Assembly: GCA_963169105.1 (NCBI GenBank)
Contig: OY720644.1
Span: forward strand, 315,001-379,000
Direction: 5' to 3'
Source of the DNA: Ceriagrion tenellum
Lineage: Eukaryota > Arthropoda > Insecta > Odonata > Coenagrionidae
Length of the DNA stretch: 64,000 bases
Numbering within the stretch: the first letter of the stretch is position 1; every line of letters starts with the position of its first letter. Shown piece after piece: positions 44,446 to 54,965 of the stretch. A program made the position numbers and the translations under genes. The notes under the pieces were generated by a model. It worked only from the letters and a program-made list of their open reading frames with translations. It was not told the origin of the DNA and did not search any database.

Positions 44446-44808
44446 GATTTATAACAGATCTCTCATTGCTACTATTATTTACATCTACATCTACGTCATA
44501 CCATGCAAGCCACCCAAAGGGTGTGTGGCAGGGGGTGCTTCCACACCAGGCATGCATGAATGATACGGTAGAACACCGAAATTACATTGAAACCCGCGTA
44601 CCACACATGCAAAGCGCCAATTAAAAATCTAATAACCAAGAAACATTCTATCGTCAATCGTTCCAACATGCAAGGGATACAAAGACTACAACTACATGTT
44701 CAAAATATCATGCATAAATAAGAACATCAATATTTACATCATGCATAAATAAGAACGTAGGGAATATAAAGAGAAAGATTTACTGTCTGCCTATTGTCAC
44801 AATTCGAA

Positions 44809-47580
44809 CTATTCATGACGACGATCACAGCTGTTATGGCCCCGAACGGTACGCGGAAAAAATGACATTTTATACCTATCGGTTCTACAACCTATCTCTC
44901 TAATTTTATTGGCGCGATCTAATCTGCCGTAGTACGAGGGGGTTAATAGTATGTTTTTTACGTCGTCAGAGAAATGATTTTCCTGAAATATAGTTAGGAG
45001 GTTAAGCCTATAATTTAATCTACGCTGAGATAACGATTCCCATCCTAATTCTTCTAACAGTCCAGACACACTAGCCAACTTATCGTAGCATCGTTTCACA
45101 AACCTAGCTCCTCTTCGCTGCACGCGATCTAATTCTGATATCAACCCCGTTTCGTATGGATCCCATACACTAACAGCATATTCCAGATGAGGCCTAACGA
45201 TTGAAAAATAACGTTCTTTCACTTTCTCATCACATTTTATGAGTACTCTCTTGATAAACCTAGCTTCCTGTATGCTTGACCGCATACTTCCCGAATATGT
45301 TTTCCCCAAAATATGTCGTGAGTAATTGTGACCCTTAAGTACTTAACAGACTCACCGTGAATAATTTCAGTATTACTAATTCTGTAAGCCCTACCTGGCC
45401 TATTTTACTTTTTTCAAAAGCTGACTGCTACGCACTTTTTGATGTTTAGTTCCATCTGCCACTTTTCGCACCAAGCATGAATAGCAAGTAGGTCGATTGT
45501 TAACGAGTCGATATCTTCGGAATTGTTAATACCCCCATACACAACCGCGTCGTCTGCGAAGCTTGCTTTTAACGACGTTGCTCATATCATTTATGTACAA
45601 GAGAAATAAAAGTGGACCAATGACAATTCCCTGAGGAACACCCGATGTAACGCTAACTGTGTTTGACATGATACCGTCTATGACAACCCTTTGTTCCCGC
45701 CCATGTAAGAATTGATTAATCCAACTAAATATGTTGTTATCTATTCCATATGCTCCTAGTTTTGAGAGTAACTTAACGTGAGGTACCTTATTGAAAGCTT
45801 TCTTAAAATCGAGGAATATCGCGTCAACTTGAACATTATTTTCACCCGAGAGCAAGGTGTCATGAACGAAGAGGCCCAATTGGGTTTTGCAAGATCTACA
45901 CTTTCGAAACCCGTGTTGGTTATTTATTAATAATTCCTCCCTATCTAAAGGACTCATAATGGAGCTTACGACTATGTGTTCAAATACCTTACACGAAATG
46001 GATGTGAGAGAAATAGGCCTATAGTTACTAGGGTCTTCCCTGTCGCCGCTTTTGAATATAGGTGTGACATTTGCTACTCTCCAGTCCTTAGGCACTACGT
46101 GATCTACTAAAGATTTAGTAAACATTAATTCTAAGTAAGGCGCTATGCGTGATGCCAATGTTTTATATACGCGAGCAGGTATTTGATCTGGACCGGGGGA
46201 TTTGTTGGGGTTGATATTTTTGAGCTGATGTTCTATGCCGCGACAATATATAATAATTTCAGGCACAGATGTTTGGGAACGAACAGGCTGCGGATTGAAA
46301 AGATGTGAACAAGTATTGAAAATGCTTTTGAAGAATGAGAATAACGAATTGGCTTTTAGTAGACTGTTGGCTAGCTTTTCCCCTTTGATATTCTTAAGCG
46401 TGTGTACTGTTGATTTATTTCCTTGAGTGTCCCTAACATACGACCAAAATGTCTTGGGATTATCGTTCAAGTGTTCTTCCAGTAATTTACTTTTGAAATC
46501 AGCTAACGCCCTTCGGCACGCTTTTCTTTGCTAAGAGTTTAGATATTTTGTAATTTTCGGTGACTGTGTAGAGTTCTTCGGAGGATTTGTTTATTTTTGC
46601 CCTTTTTAACCTAGCATGATATGTTCTCTGGTGCTTTAATGTTTTCCTAACCTCCGCGTTATACCACCTAGGCTCTGCATTGGCTCTTTTCCATTTACTT
46701 GGTATGTATTTGCTAACTACTGATCGTGTAACGTTGAGGAAAGTATTCCACAAAACCTCAGTATTACTGTTGATACTTATTTTTTTTTAAATTAGTAAAT
46801 GACTTTTGCAACTCTCGTTTCATACCTTCGTAGTCAGCCTTATTAAACAAGTAGATTTCTCTTTGTGGATTATGTTTTTTGATCATGCTCACGGAAAAAT
46901 TAGCTTTACCTATCTTGTGGTCGCTTATTCCCTTATCCGTACCTATGTTTACAACCATGTGTGGTATATTTGTCACTAAAAGATCAAGTGCATTTTTCCC
47001 TCTAGTTGGAGCAGTGACTAATTGATGCAGTGAGTGAGATGTGAATGTATACATAAGTGACTCACAAAGGTCTTTGTCTTTCCCCCCAGTGATAAAACTG
47101 TACGTGTCCCAGTCTATGGACGGAAGGTTGAAATCCCCACCGATTATAATATGACAGTCGTTTTTTTGAGTTGTTAACTTACTGAGTTGACTTTCTAGTC
47201 CTAATATTGAGCTTACATGGGTATCTGGTGGTCTATAATATGCGCACACATAGATTGTCTTTGCTTTAGGATTTTGAATGGAGCACCATACGCTTCCTAC
47301 CTTGTCGTCGGAAAATGACTCCCTCCTACTAATATGACATTCCTTCACTGCAATAAAAACTCCTCCCCCGGTTCTTTCGACTCTATCTTTTCTATAAACT
47401 GTGAAATTTTTCGGGAATACTTCATTTTATGCGATTTCGTTACACAATCAACTTTCCGTCTCTAGAATTAAGACTGCATCAGTAGTTTCAATTAGACGGT
47501 AGAAGTCAGCTACCTGATTTCTTAAGCTACGGCAGTTTACTACCACGACAGAAAAGGATTTTTCAATGAGCGTATTTCCG
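44809..47580 (-). pseudogene. L2-like ORF2 of copy K: endonuclease and reverse transcriptase
   Basis: The endonuclease begins at ~47560 with FSVVVVNCRSLRNQVADFY and continues in 46764-47348 with IIIGGDFNLPSIDWDTYSF and KGISDHKIG (intact GDFN and SDH). The linker at 46499-46753 has EPRWYNAEVRKTLKHQR. RT spans 45526-46470: NPNKSPGPDQIPARVYKTL, NYRPISLTSISCKVFEH, FLDFKKAFNKVPH and SGVPQGIVIGPLLFLLYIND. Just before the FADD box a small deletion shifts the frame, so FADDAVVYG is read only in another frame. The C-terminal tail is at 44809-45309 (RPHLEYAVSVWDPYE). Without that shift and two or three others the frame would be open. Confidence 0.9.
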
Positions 47581-47978
47581 GAAAGTGTATTCTCATTACA
47601 ACTAGCTTTCTTAGGTATATTCCAAGTTGAATTACTGCTATTTTTTGAAACTGGCCTCTTACTGTTCTCGTTAGAATTATCACTTTCTTGGATATTTTTT
47701 CTATTCAATTTTTTTCGATGGTGCCCGATTCGACCCACTATGTAATATGCAATATGCACGACGATCCCATCATGTAATAACCCACTATTTGATCCACTCA
47801 TTGTCCTAATCTCTACCCTAAACATTTCTAATTTATTGTCATCTATAAAGCTTTTCCTTGACTCTAAACTCTGTGTACTCTTTATAATCTGACTTTCTGG
47901 AAATGCACTGATTTCGTTCCCACTAACTGACATACTCTCTCGCCTACCGTCTATGCTAGACTCGACGGGTGTGCTCAA
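47448..47978 (-). CDS. Linker frame between SGNH ORF1 and endonuclease (copy K)
   Basis: A 176-codon frame that starts near the end of ORF1. It is rich in Ser, Asn and Lys, with no recognised domain for ~135 residues (SIDGRRESMSVSGNEISAF, KKLNRKNIQESDNSNENSKR). It then enters the start of the endonuclease (SFSVVVVNCRSLRNQ) and ends at a stop. It may be the true N-terminal extension of ORF2. In the 8-12 kb copy the corresponding region (8960-9300) is broken. Confidence 0.55.
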   Translation of the reverse strand: MSTPVESSIDGRRESMSVSGNEISAFPESQIIKSTQSLESRKSFIDDNKLEMFRVEIRTMSGSNSGLLHDGIVVHIAYYIVGRIGHHRKKLNRKNIQESDNSNENSKRPVSKNSSNSTWNIPKKASCNENTLSGNTLIEKSFSVVVVNCRSLRNQVADFYRLIETTDAVLILETES

Positions 47979-48006
47979 ATATCCTGCACGCTACCTTCTG
48001 CGATGC

Positions 48007-48480
48007 CTAGTACCTACAATGGACACCCGAGCAATTTAATGGCACTCGACACGAATCCAGCAACGGCCTAAGGTCCAAGAGCCCAGCTCCCTCGCTCCCG
48101 CAGACATCACTGAGCCTTTGGTTTATGCCTTCCACTCGGCTCCAAACCGTTGAACCCCGATCCGTCCTTGGTACCAAGCTGCATATAGTGAGCCTCATAA
48201 TATTAGTACCAGAGCCGCTGCGAATACGGCGGAACTCGGAGCAGAGATCTCTCACAGAGACTAAAATCTCCTCGGTTCCCCAACCCACGACGTCATTGGT
48301 CCCAACATGGGCCACTACATGCAACCTAGAGCAGTTCATGCCCATGACCGCCGACTTCATCGCCTTCGTCACCTGTGTTACCTCTCCTCCCGGTATACAC
48401 CAGAAGGTGACCAGTACGTCGTCTCCTTCCCTCCGAGCCTTACCACGCAGTGGGGCCGCTATACGACGGACATTAGACAT
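48007..48480 (-). pseudogene. SGNH-domain ORF1 of copy K, 5'-truncated
   Basis: The frame of 157 codons starts at SNVRRIAAPLRGKARREG, right after the missing nucleophile motif. It has block II with CIPGG, a canonical block III HVGTNDVVGWG, and block V CSGVHCRY. It stops at Y, slightly earlier than the 8.2-kb copy, although related sequence continues on the DNA. The Asn and His of the SGNH set are present, the Ser is lost to truncation and the usual Asp before the His is Ser. Confidence 0.75.
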
Positions 48481-49291
48481 TTGTACACAGTTTAGCGTTG
48501 CCAGTATTTATATATGTATTGTTGAACGTACGGAGTAACCTCCGGCTCTACTGTTCTTTAGAAATCACTGATTATTTATCCGTCGCTCAGGCAGGTAGGG
48601 AGTCGGTTGTGGAATAGCATTACCTTCGGCAGTCATCCGCTGGTGTGTCTAGTGGTCGGTGAAAAAATGCTACTAATTTCGCGAATCAAATTTCACGTTT
48701 ACCCAGTCCGAAAGCCAGTAATTTCCAGTACAAAGATTACAGGACACAGTAAAATGTCTGCAACTAATGTTCAGAATACTGAGTACCCAAGTGTGGGTAA
48801 GAGTAAGACAGAGGAATGCAAGCAATACCGATTTATGAAATACTTTTTCGTGGTTTATCCCTTTAGTTTTACCATTCGTTACTCATCATAAGACACAAAA
48901 TAAAGTTTTGACAGAATTTGAACAATATCCTTATCTCGTCTGGGATCGCTGGAGAGCAACGTCATTCTCCGTGGCCTTCCATGTCTCCTACCCCTTCATT
49001 TCTGCACGGGGTGGTGCTCGTAGGGTCGTAGAGGTGCGGCCTTCCTCTCACCGAATTCATTGCTGAAAAAACGTCCTTCCGTGCCCAGCTCACTTTCACG
49101 ATTTTAAAAATATACCCTTTATTTTATCACCGCGTCACAAGTTTTCCTCTCATACTCCGGCCCACCAGTTTTACTCTGCACAAATAATTAACGCTAAACA
49201 CCAGATGCAGCGATGGTCCTCGAACTTGGAAAAATCTGTACGCATACAATCTAATAATTTCGAAATATATGCAATCTTACTAATCTTACAA
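48481..49291. other. No recognised gene
   Basis: Short plus-strand frames (48607-48891) have no motif. The right end repeats ATCTTACTAAT-like sequence just before the Helitron start. Confidence 0.3.
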
Positions 49292-50395
49292 TCTTACTAA
49301 TATATAAAAATCTGGTGGTGTCTGTCTGTTACTCAATCACTCATACACCACTAAATCGATTGAAACAAAATTTAGCAGGAAGATACTTGATACATCTGGT
49401 TCACGCACAGGCTATAGAACAAGGGACTTGGGACCCTAGAAGGCCCTCAAGTGGGCCCTTTTATTGCCAAAAATGGGCCCTGAAAGATAATTCTTGCCTG
49501 GGTTAGAAACACGTAAAATATACCTATACTTAATGTACAACAATCATGGGGTCGTAAGACACGCTTAGGGACCCAGAGGGCCTACTGTTCCAAAAGAATG
49601 CTTTCTTAAAAGCCTCATAACTATTGAACGAGTGACCCGATTTTAGTGAAATTTTCACACATGGGATCAATAAAGCTTTTTTAAGGAAATTGGGACTATA
49701 AGGAAGGCCCATGGGCCCCAAGGGCAGCGTATTGGGCCGTCTGGTGTCTTTTGTGTTTGAAAAACTAAAGTCTAAACAATTTGGTTCAAGTGCAGAGGTT
49801 TCTCTTTTTACATATTTTAATTAGTCATACTAAATATAGAAGGCTATAGTTTTTGCCATTAAATGGATAAAAAATTGCAGTTTCTTATTTTTTCATTCAA
49901 TTTTCTTATACGGACAAAAATTCCCTAGAAATCGCGTTTTTAATGTTAAAATCATGAGTTTTACTTCAGTCAACAATAGAATATTTCCTTGGTAACCGTG
50001 GAATTAGCATTAGCTTTAGAAGGGAAATGGGTCCTTTACAATGGCGGCTGGGTTTTATATCTAGGTATAACAGTGGAAACCTAGCCCGTATACTGAAATG
50101 TTGCTGATTACGATATTTTCAGGGATATTTTTGCCTAAAATTGGCAAAATTCATTTCAAGTGGACTAATTTAAGTTGGACCAACGTAAAACCCAGGAGAG
50201 TGCCACGATGTTATATTCCAGAGGCGGAAAGCCTCTGGAATGCAAATGGCCTGTAGTTTAGTTTCCATAGGTTACTGCAAAAGAATGTCGAAACTCGGTA
50301 GGCATAATGTAATGCGGAAGAGGTATTAATTAATTTATTTTATTATGCCCTGTCTTTCTTTCACCCCGTTGAATTTCAACGGGTACCTTTGCTAA
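49292..50395 (+). mobile_element. Non-autonomous Helitron with canonical termini
   Basis: The 5' end is TCTTACTAATATATAAAAAT after a host A (49291). The 3' end is a perfect hairpin, CCCGTTGAA-T-TTCAACGGG (50365-50383), followed nine bases later by CTAA (50392-50395) and then a host T. A|TC...CTRR|T with a subterminal hairpin is the diagnostic Helitron layout. There is no Rep/helicase coding sequence, so the 1.1-kb element would need an autonomous partner. The last ~650 bases have an inverted relative at 5.7-6.8 kb. Confidence 0.75.
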
Positions 50396-51480
50396 TTTCC
50401 AATAAATTAAGAGTTAATATAGCATAAAATTGCCAAAAAACGAAATCGGCAACATGAAAATGATTTCACTTTCATCTGCACACACGCATTACTAATACGT
50501 TTGCAAAGTATCACGCAAATTTGTACACGACTGAGAATCGCACCGATAAACAACGACTGCCGCGTGCCGTTCATAGCTCACCGAATTCCTGACATAGAAG
50601 GGGGGAAGGGGTGTGTGAAGTTGATTATTGGCAGTGTTATCTGAGAAAGAAGTCGGCGCATTACATTCGGAGGCGGATGTGACCACGACATAGGTTCCCT
50701 GCAGGAACCAGATGCCATTCTTTGCCTCCGATGCGGGTGTCCGATGTGTACACCATTTTCATATCTTCGTGACTGACATCATATCCTTGTTTGTTTGCCA
50801 TAAATATAATTCATCGGGATTTACTCTCAATTTCTTCCATCTGTCGAGCAGAATGAACGCAAAAATTAAATAAAAACTAGAAAACGACAAATATCCACAA
50901 GAGAAATCCATCTTTCATATTTTTATGATAATCGGCATTGACCTGGATTCGAGGACAGGTAACTCAACTTGCCAATCAGATGGACAAAAGGTCACACCAA
51001 AAACAGTTGAAATATTGCGCTTCAATTCGATGCAATTTGGTTAAATTTGCAGTATTGCGTCATACAAAGCTCCCGAAAACCCAGGGCCGGCTCAGGGGTA
51101 ATCCGCGCCTCCAACCCCGATTCCCATTCGTAGCAGTCATCACCGCATTTCCTCCTCTCCATCCACGACACAGACACCCACGAAGAACTGCAAGAACTCG
51201 TGGCCCTTGGTTTCCAAGCATGAACTGAGGGTGTTTATTTTTGACCACGCTTCACATTTTTCCCACAAGACACGTGACTTACTTCGACAGAGCCTCCCAC
51301 CTGCTACAAATGAACATGACCCTTTAACGGCTTCTCAACTAGCTTCTTTTATTTACCGTCGACTTCCCTCTCCACCGCATGAAGATACAAAATAAGGGCT
51401 CTTTCATAACTGAGAGAGAGAGAGAGAGGAAAAACAGGGTCGCAGGGGTGTGAAAAAATCAATACGATAGCTTATCACGT
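50396..51480. other. No recognised gene; GA microsatellite
   Basis: A (GA)n run lies at 51411-51428. A 96-codon frame at 50938-51228 is proline/arginine-rich at its end and unassigned. Confidence 0.3.
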
Positions 51481-51499
51481 ATGACGGGGCATAAATGGG

Positions 51500-51869
51500 C
51501 CGAGCGGGAGATGAATAACGTCTCTCCGTCTGAGGCCAATGTTCTCTCGTGGGGCAAACACATTCGGGAAATAACTGGTCAAGCTCATCGTAGTATATTG
51601 GGATTTGTTAACAGAGTATTTGGCAAGAGCAACGATCAAGTTAGGGGAAATCAGCTACTTTTCTCATAGCCCACTTGGGATACGCTGGCATTATTGGGAT
51701 CCTCGTGAGGTTAGTTATAAAACAAGAGTTCCATCGTGGGCAGCGAAGATCGGCAAGACACGCCACAGGCTGTTACAATAATCTAGTCAGTGTTACTAAC
51801 AGTCAGCTGGTGTCCTAACACCCCCTCTCACACACCCATGCGGGGGCTTGCAGGGCAGGATGTAGATGT
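51500..51869 (+). mobile_element. L2-like retrotransposon, short 3' copy
   Basis: It begins in the post-RT part (LSWGKHIREITGQAHRSILG, FVNRVFGKSNDQV). After decayed sequence it ends with the hairpin variant CCCCCTCTCACACACCC ... GCGGGGGCTTGCAGGG and GATGTAGATGT. Confidence 0.75.
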
Positions 51870-51879
51870 CGGTATTTGC

Positions 51880-52120
51880 AATAACTGGGATGGGAATCGC
51901 TTTCAGGCCATCCATTAAAACATAATACTTCATCTATACAGGAATTCCAAACCAATTTATTAGCTGACGGCGTTTATAACACCTAACTAACTGCGACATT
52001 CTACGGTAAATTAGACTTAGAGAATAAAATAAGGGAAATAGACTGGACTAGAGTGGACATGTTATAAATATCATTTTCCCCACAAACGATAATAGATCCT
52101 AACGGTTGCCGATGAGACTT
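51880..52120 (+). pseudogene. L2-like C-terminal tail, second partial copy
   Basis: Right after the preceding 3' end another piece of the same protein region follows: EFQTNLLADGVYN-like sequence, then NKIREIDW and ISFSPQTI. This matches the very end of ORF2 (NKIREIDCRTDRFKM, FFPRTIRDH). No 3' hairpin follows it. It could be a tandem remnant or an older copy into which the 51.5-kb piece inserted. Confidence 0.6.
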
Positions 52121-52284
52121 TTGACGAAGGGTGTCGAGCAGTAATGTGGCAAATTCACAGACTCACCCCCTACTGCTCGCACACATTTTCATATGCTACC
52201 AAGTATTCGCAGCACGCCTTGTACAGTGGCGGAAGAAATTACTGCAAAATTTTTCGCACGCCAGAATGGATAGGATCTATTCTT

Positions 52285-52455
52285 GGGAACTTCTAGTAGC
52301 AGCACATACTTCGAAGGACTGGTAACACTGAGGAAGACATCGTCTACCGCAAATATTTTAAATCCGCAATGGAACTCACATTTTCCGGAGCCTAGAACTT
52401 ACTCATCAATCGCCTCTTTTTCGAGCCATCTTCTCATATTATTCGCGCACTCAGT
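52285..52455. repeat. Interspersed repeat, partner of 4090-4265
   Basis: It is collinear with the 4.1-kb segment through CTGAGGAAGA, ATCGTC, GGAACTCAC, AGAACTTACTCATC and ATCGCCTCTTTTT. The function is unknown. The reading frame at 52283-52633 is not supported. Confidence 0.5.
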
Positions 52456-54719
52456 CGCGGTGTATCGCTGTGTATATTTCAGCATGTTTCTTACGTCGAA
52501 TAACATCATTGCTACTCAAAGACTGTCTATAACAAATATTCATTATCCCAACCAACTCGGAAATATGCTGAAGTCTTCATCTGCTACCACCAAGGGGTAT
52601 TTATTATGGTCGGATTTTCGAGGATCTTTTTGAATGACGCGTCCTGTCTCTTTCACCGAAATAATATAAATCAAAATTTATTCGCACCAAGTGTTGATAC
52701 AAAAAGATTTAATTAAAATTGATGTAGTCGACGTGATGTAATTTTTAACGATTTTCAATTTGTAGATTGATGAAGCTTCGATCTCAAAACGGATATTTAT
52801 TAATGAATCGTTCATGACCCAATATAAACCCGTCCTTAGTTTGTCAGGATGGGATAAAACTATGAAAATATACGTAAATATATGATTTCATGAATTACAA
52901 TTTAATGTGCTCGAATCGATACCGAATAATCTAGATATATTTTTTCGACATTTATTTCATCTTACCAACGAAAGCTTGCTGTCGAGCCGTTCACTGTGAA
53001 GATTTACCTAGTAAATGCAGAACATACGAATAAACGTTCAGAAAAATTTAACCCAAATTAGGTGCAGTTATGGATAAACAACCCTTTTACGTCTGATTGG
53101 ATAATATGTTCATATATGTATTAGCTATAAATTCGCCGCGCATATAACAATTAAAAAAAAGCTTTTTAAAAGACTTCAGTTCAGAGTAAAATGTTATGAA
53201 TGAAATAAATCAATAGGTAACGGTTAGTTTCGCAGCTGTCAGACGTATTTGGCCAGCAAAAGAGTGGTCCGTGTTCGATTTTTTATGAACGCAGATGACT
53301 TTTTCTATGAATTGTCACATATTGGTGATATGAATTAATGTAAAATTAGTTGCAATGACTGGGTAATGACATGAAATTTTATAAATACAGAAGAGAAAAT
53401 TCGCCATGTACAAATAATTTTAAATGACCATTAATTGAATTCAAAACTCAAAAATGTCTCGACCAGGGGTAAGATTCTTTCCTTCTTCTGAAGGGGTTCT
53501 TGCCTTCTCGTGGTCGTTATCGTCATCCATAAAGCAAGTCGCATTGGTGGGGCAACGCTCAAAGTCCTGGGAGCGCACTACACTGCTATGATGCACCTGA
53601 TCTTTCTTGATGACGATCACATTTTCGAAATGTGAGCGCAATTAAACAATATCATTATGAAGAACCATGATCGAAATTCAGGTTTGATACCCAGTTACAA
53701 CTGCCGAGCTTTCTTATTTCAAGGCGTATTTCAGATGGAGTTTCGTATCCTTTCGGTATTTATTTGTGTCCGTATGGTTTACTGTAAACTGAGTCACTTT
53801 TACAATGCGTGGTGATATTGTCTGCGAACGTTTAATGGAACGATAAGGAAAGGAAAAAGCACACTACTCTCACTGGCAAACAAAGAGAAAGCAGTAGTTC
53901 TCGGATTTCACCTCATCAGCCCAGACCATTCCAATCAAACGCCATTAGTTCCCATTGTGCAAGGGTTTTGAGGCCAGTTGACAGTCTTTGTTAAAGCAGC
54001 CAGTATCTTGAAAATCTCAAAAGGTTTCCCCGTGTCGAAACAAAGCTTTGCCAATACTAATCCAGTCAAACCAAGTAGATTTGGGACGTAGAATGCCTTA
54101 AATAAGAGATTAGTTTCCCCTTCTGTTGCGGGCGATATCTTTTCTGCCAAAGATCATGTTTCGGACGCCGGTCGTTTAACCCACAGGAAAGAAGTGGTAT
54201 TTGACTTCTTTCAGCCCCTCAAAAGTATTCGACGGGTGCCTCCGAACTTTTCAAAGCGCGATGAGCCTTTTCTTTCTGGCGCAGCAAAAACCTCTGCATC
54301 ATTCACAACAACAATCTACCCCGACCACCACCACCCGGAACTTCACTAAGGTTTACTGATGACTACTACATTGAGACGAGCGTCGATAGACGGACAAGCA
54401 GAGCAGACAGCGCAAGCAGGGATATTTTTCAAAGTTTTAGCAGCCTCTCCCTAAATTCTTGGTGGAAAAAAGATCTTATTAGCCTTTAAGTATGCCTCAT
54501 CTTTCTCCCAAGCGAAGGAATCGGGTAGTAGATTTGTTAAAGGCAAATGTCTGTCGTAAAACTACCCGAATAGAAGTTGCGCCTTCGACTTTCACCCACT
54601 GAATTTTTTATTTGGTTTTTAAATGTAGAAATCCTATTTCTCACTACCATTTAAAAGCAGTCATCAAATTGTCCGCTATAATGAGAACTATGTTTATTCA
54701 AATGTTAATCAATATTCAT
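52456..54719. other. No recognised gene
   Basis: AT-rich sequence. A minus-strand frame at 53441-53641 (HSSVVRSQDFERCPTNAT) has slightly higher complexity than its surroundings but matches no family I know. A frame at 53935-54150 is likewise unassigned. Confidence 0.3.
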
Positions 54720-54965
54720 TTTTCGTCCGCAATTAGGAATATTTGCGAGTTCACAAACGTCTAAATTCTAGATGGTTCAAAACAAACCATTTAACACAGA
54801 TGGGGCGGGCTGCACGGAGCCCAGATCTCAAATCCACAGGAAGCATTTGGGCGTTCATTATTAGGAAAATGCGAGAAACAAACGCTTTTTACTCCCTCAA
54901 GCGAAATTACCCAAAATTTAGATGCAATTGGAAAATGGGGAAGTATGGATAAGGAAGAATGGAAA
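54720..54965 (+). pseudogene. Tc1/mariner-type transposase, C-terminal remnant
   Basis: A 69-codon frame reads RAARSPDLKSTGSIWAFIIR followed by KMRETNAFYSLK. This is the W-P-A-x-S-P-D-L-N-P-I-E-x-x-W box around the last catalytic residue of Tc1/mariner DDE transposases. N-P-I-E is altered (K-S-T-G), so the third catalytic acid is lost. Upstream catalytic Asp motifs and terminal inverted repeats were not found. Confidence 0.7.

Larger units (their letters stand above)
44480..48480 (-). mobile_element. L2-like retrotransposon copy K, longest minus-strand copy
   Basis: It runs from the 3' end at 44480 (CATCTA repeats, hairpin) to a truncation inside ORF1 near 48478, which removes the nucleophile block of the SGNH domain. 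The coding order on the minus strand is SGNH ORF1, linker, endonuclease, RT and C-terminal tail. Only a few frameshifts separate long open frames, so it is the best-preserved copy. It shares its last ~550-700 bases almost exactly with the copies at 12.6 and 15.1 kb. Confidence 0.9.
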
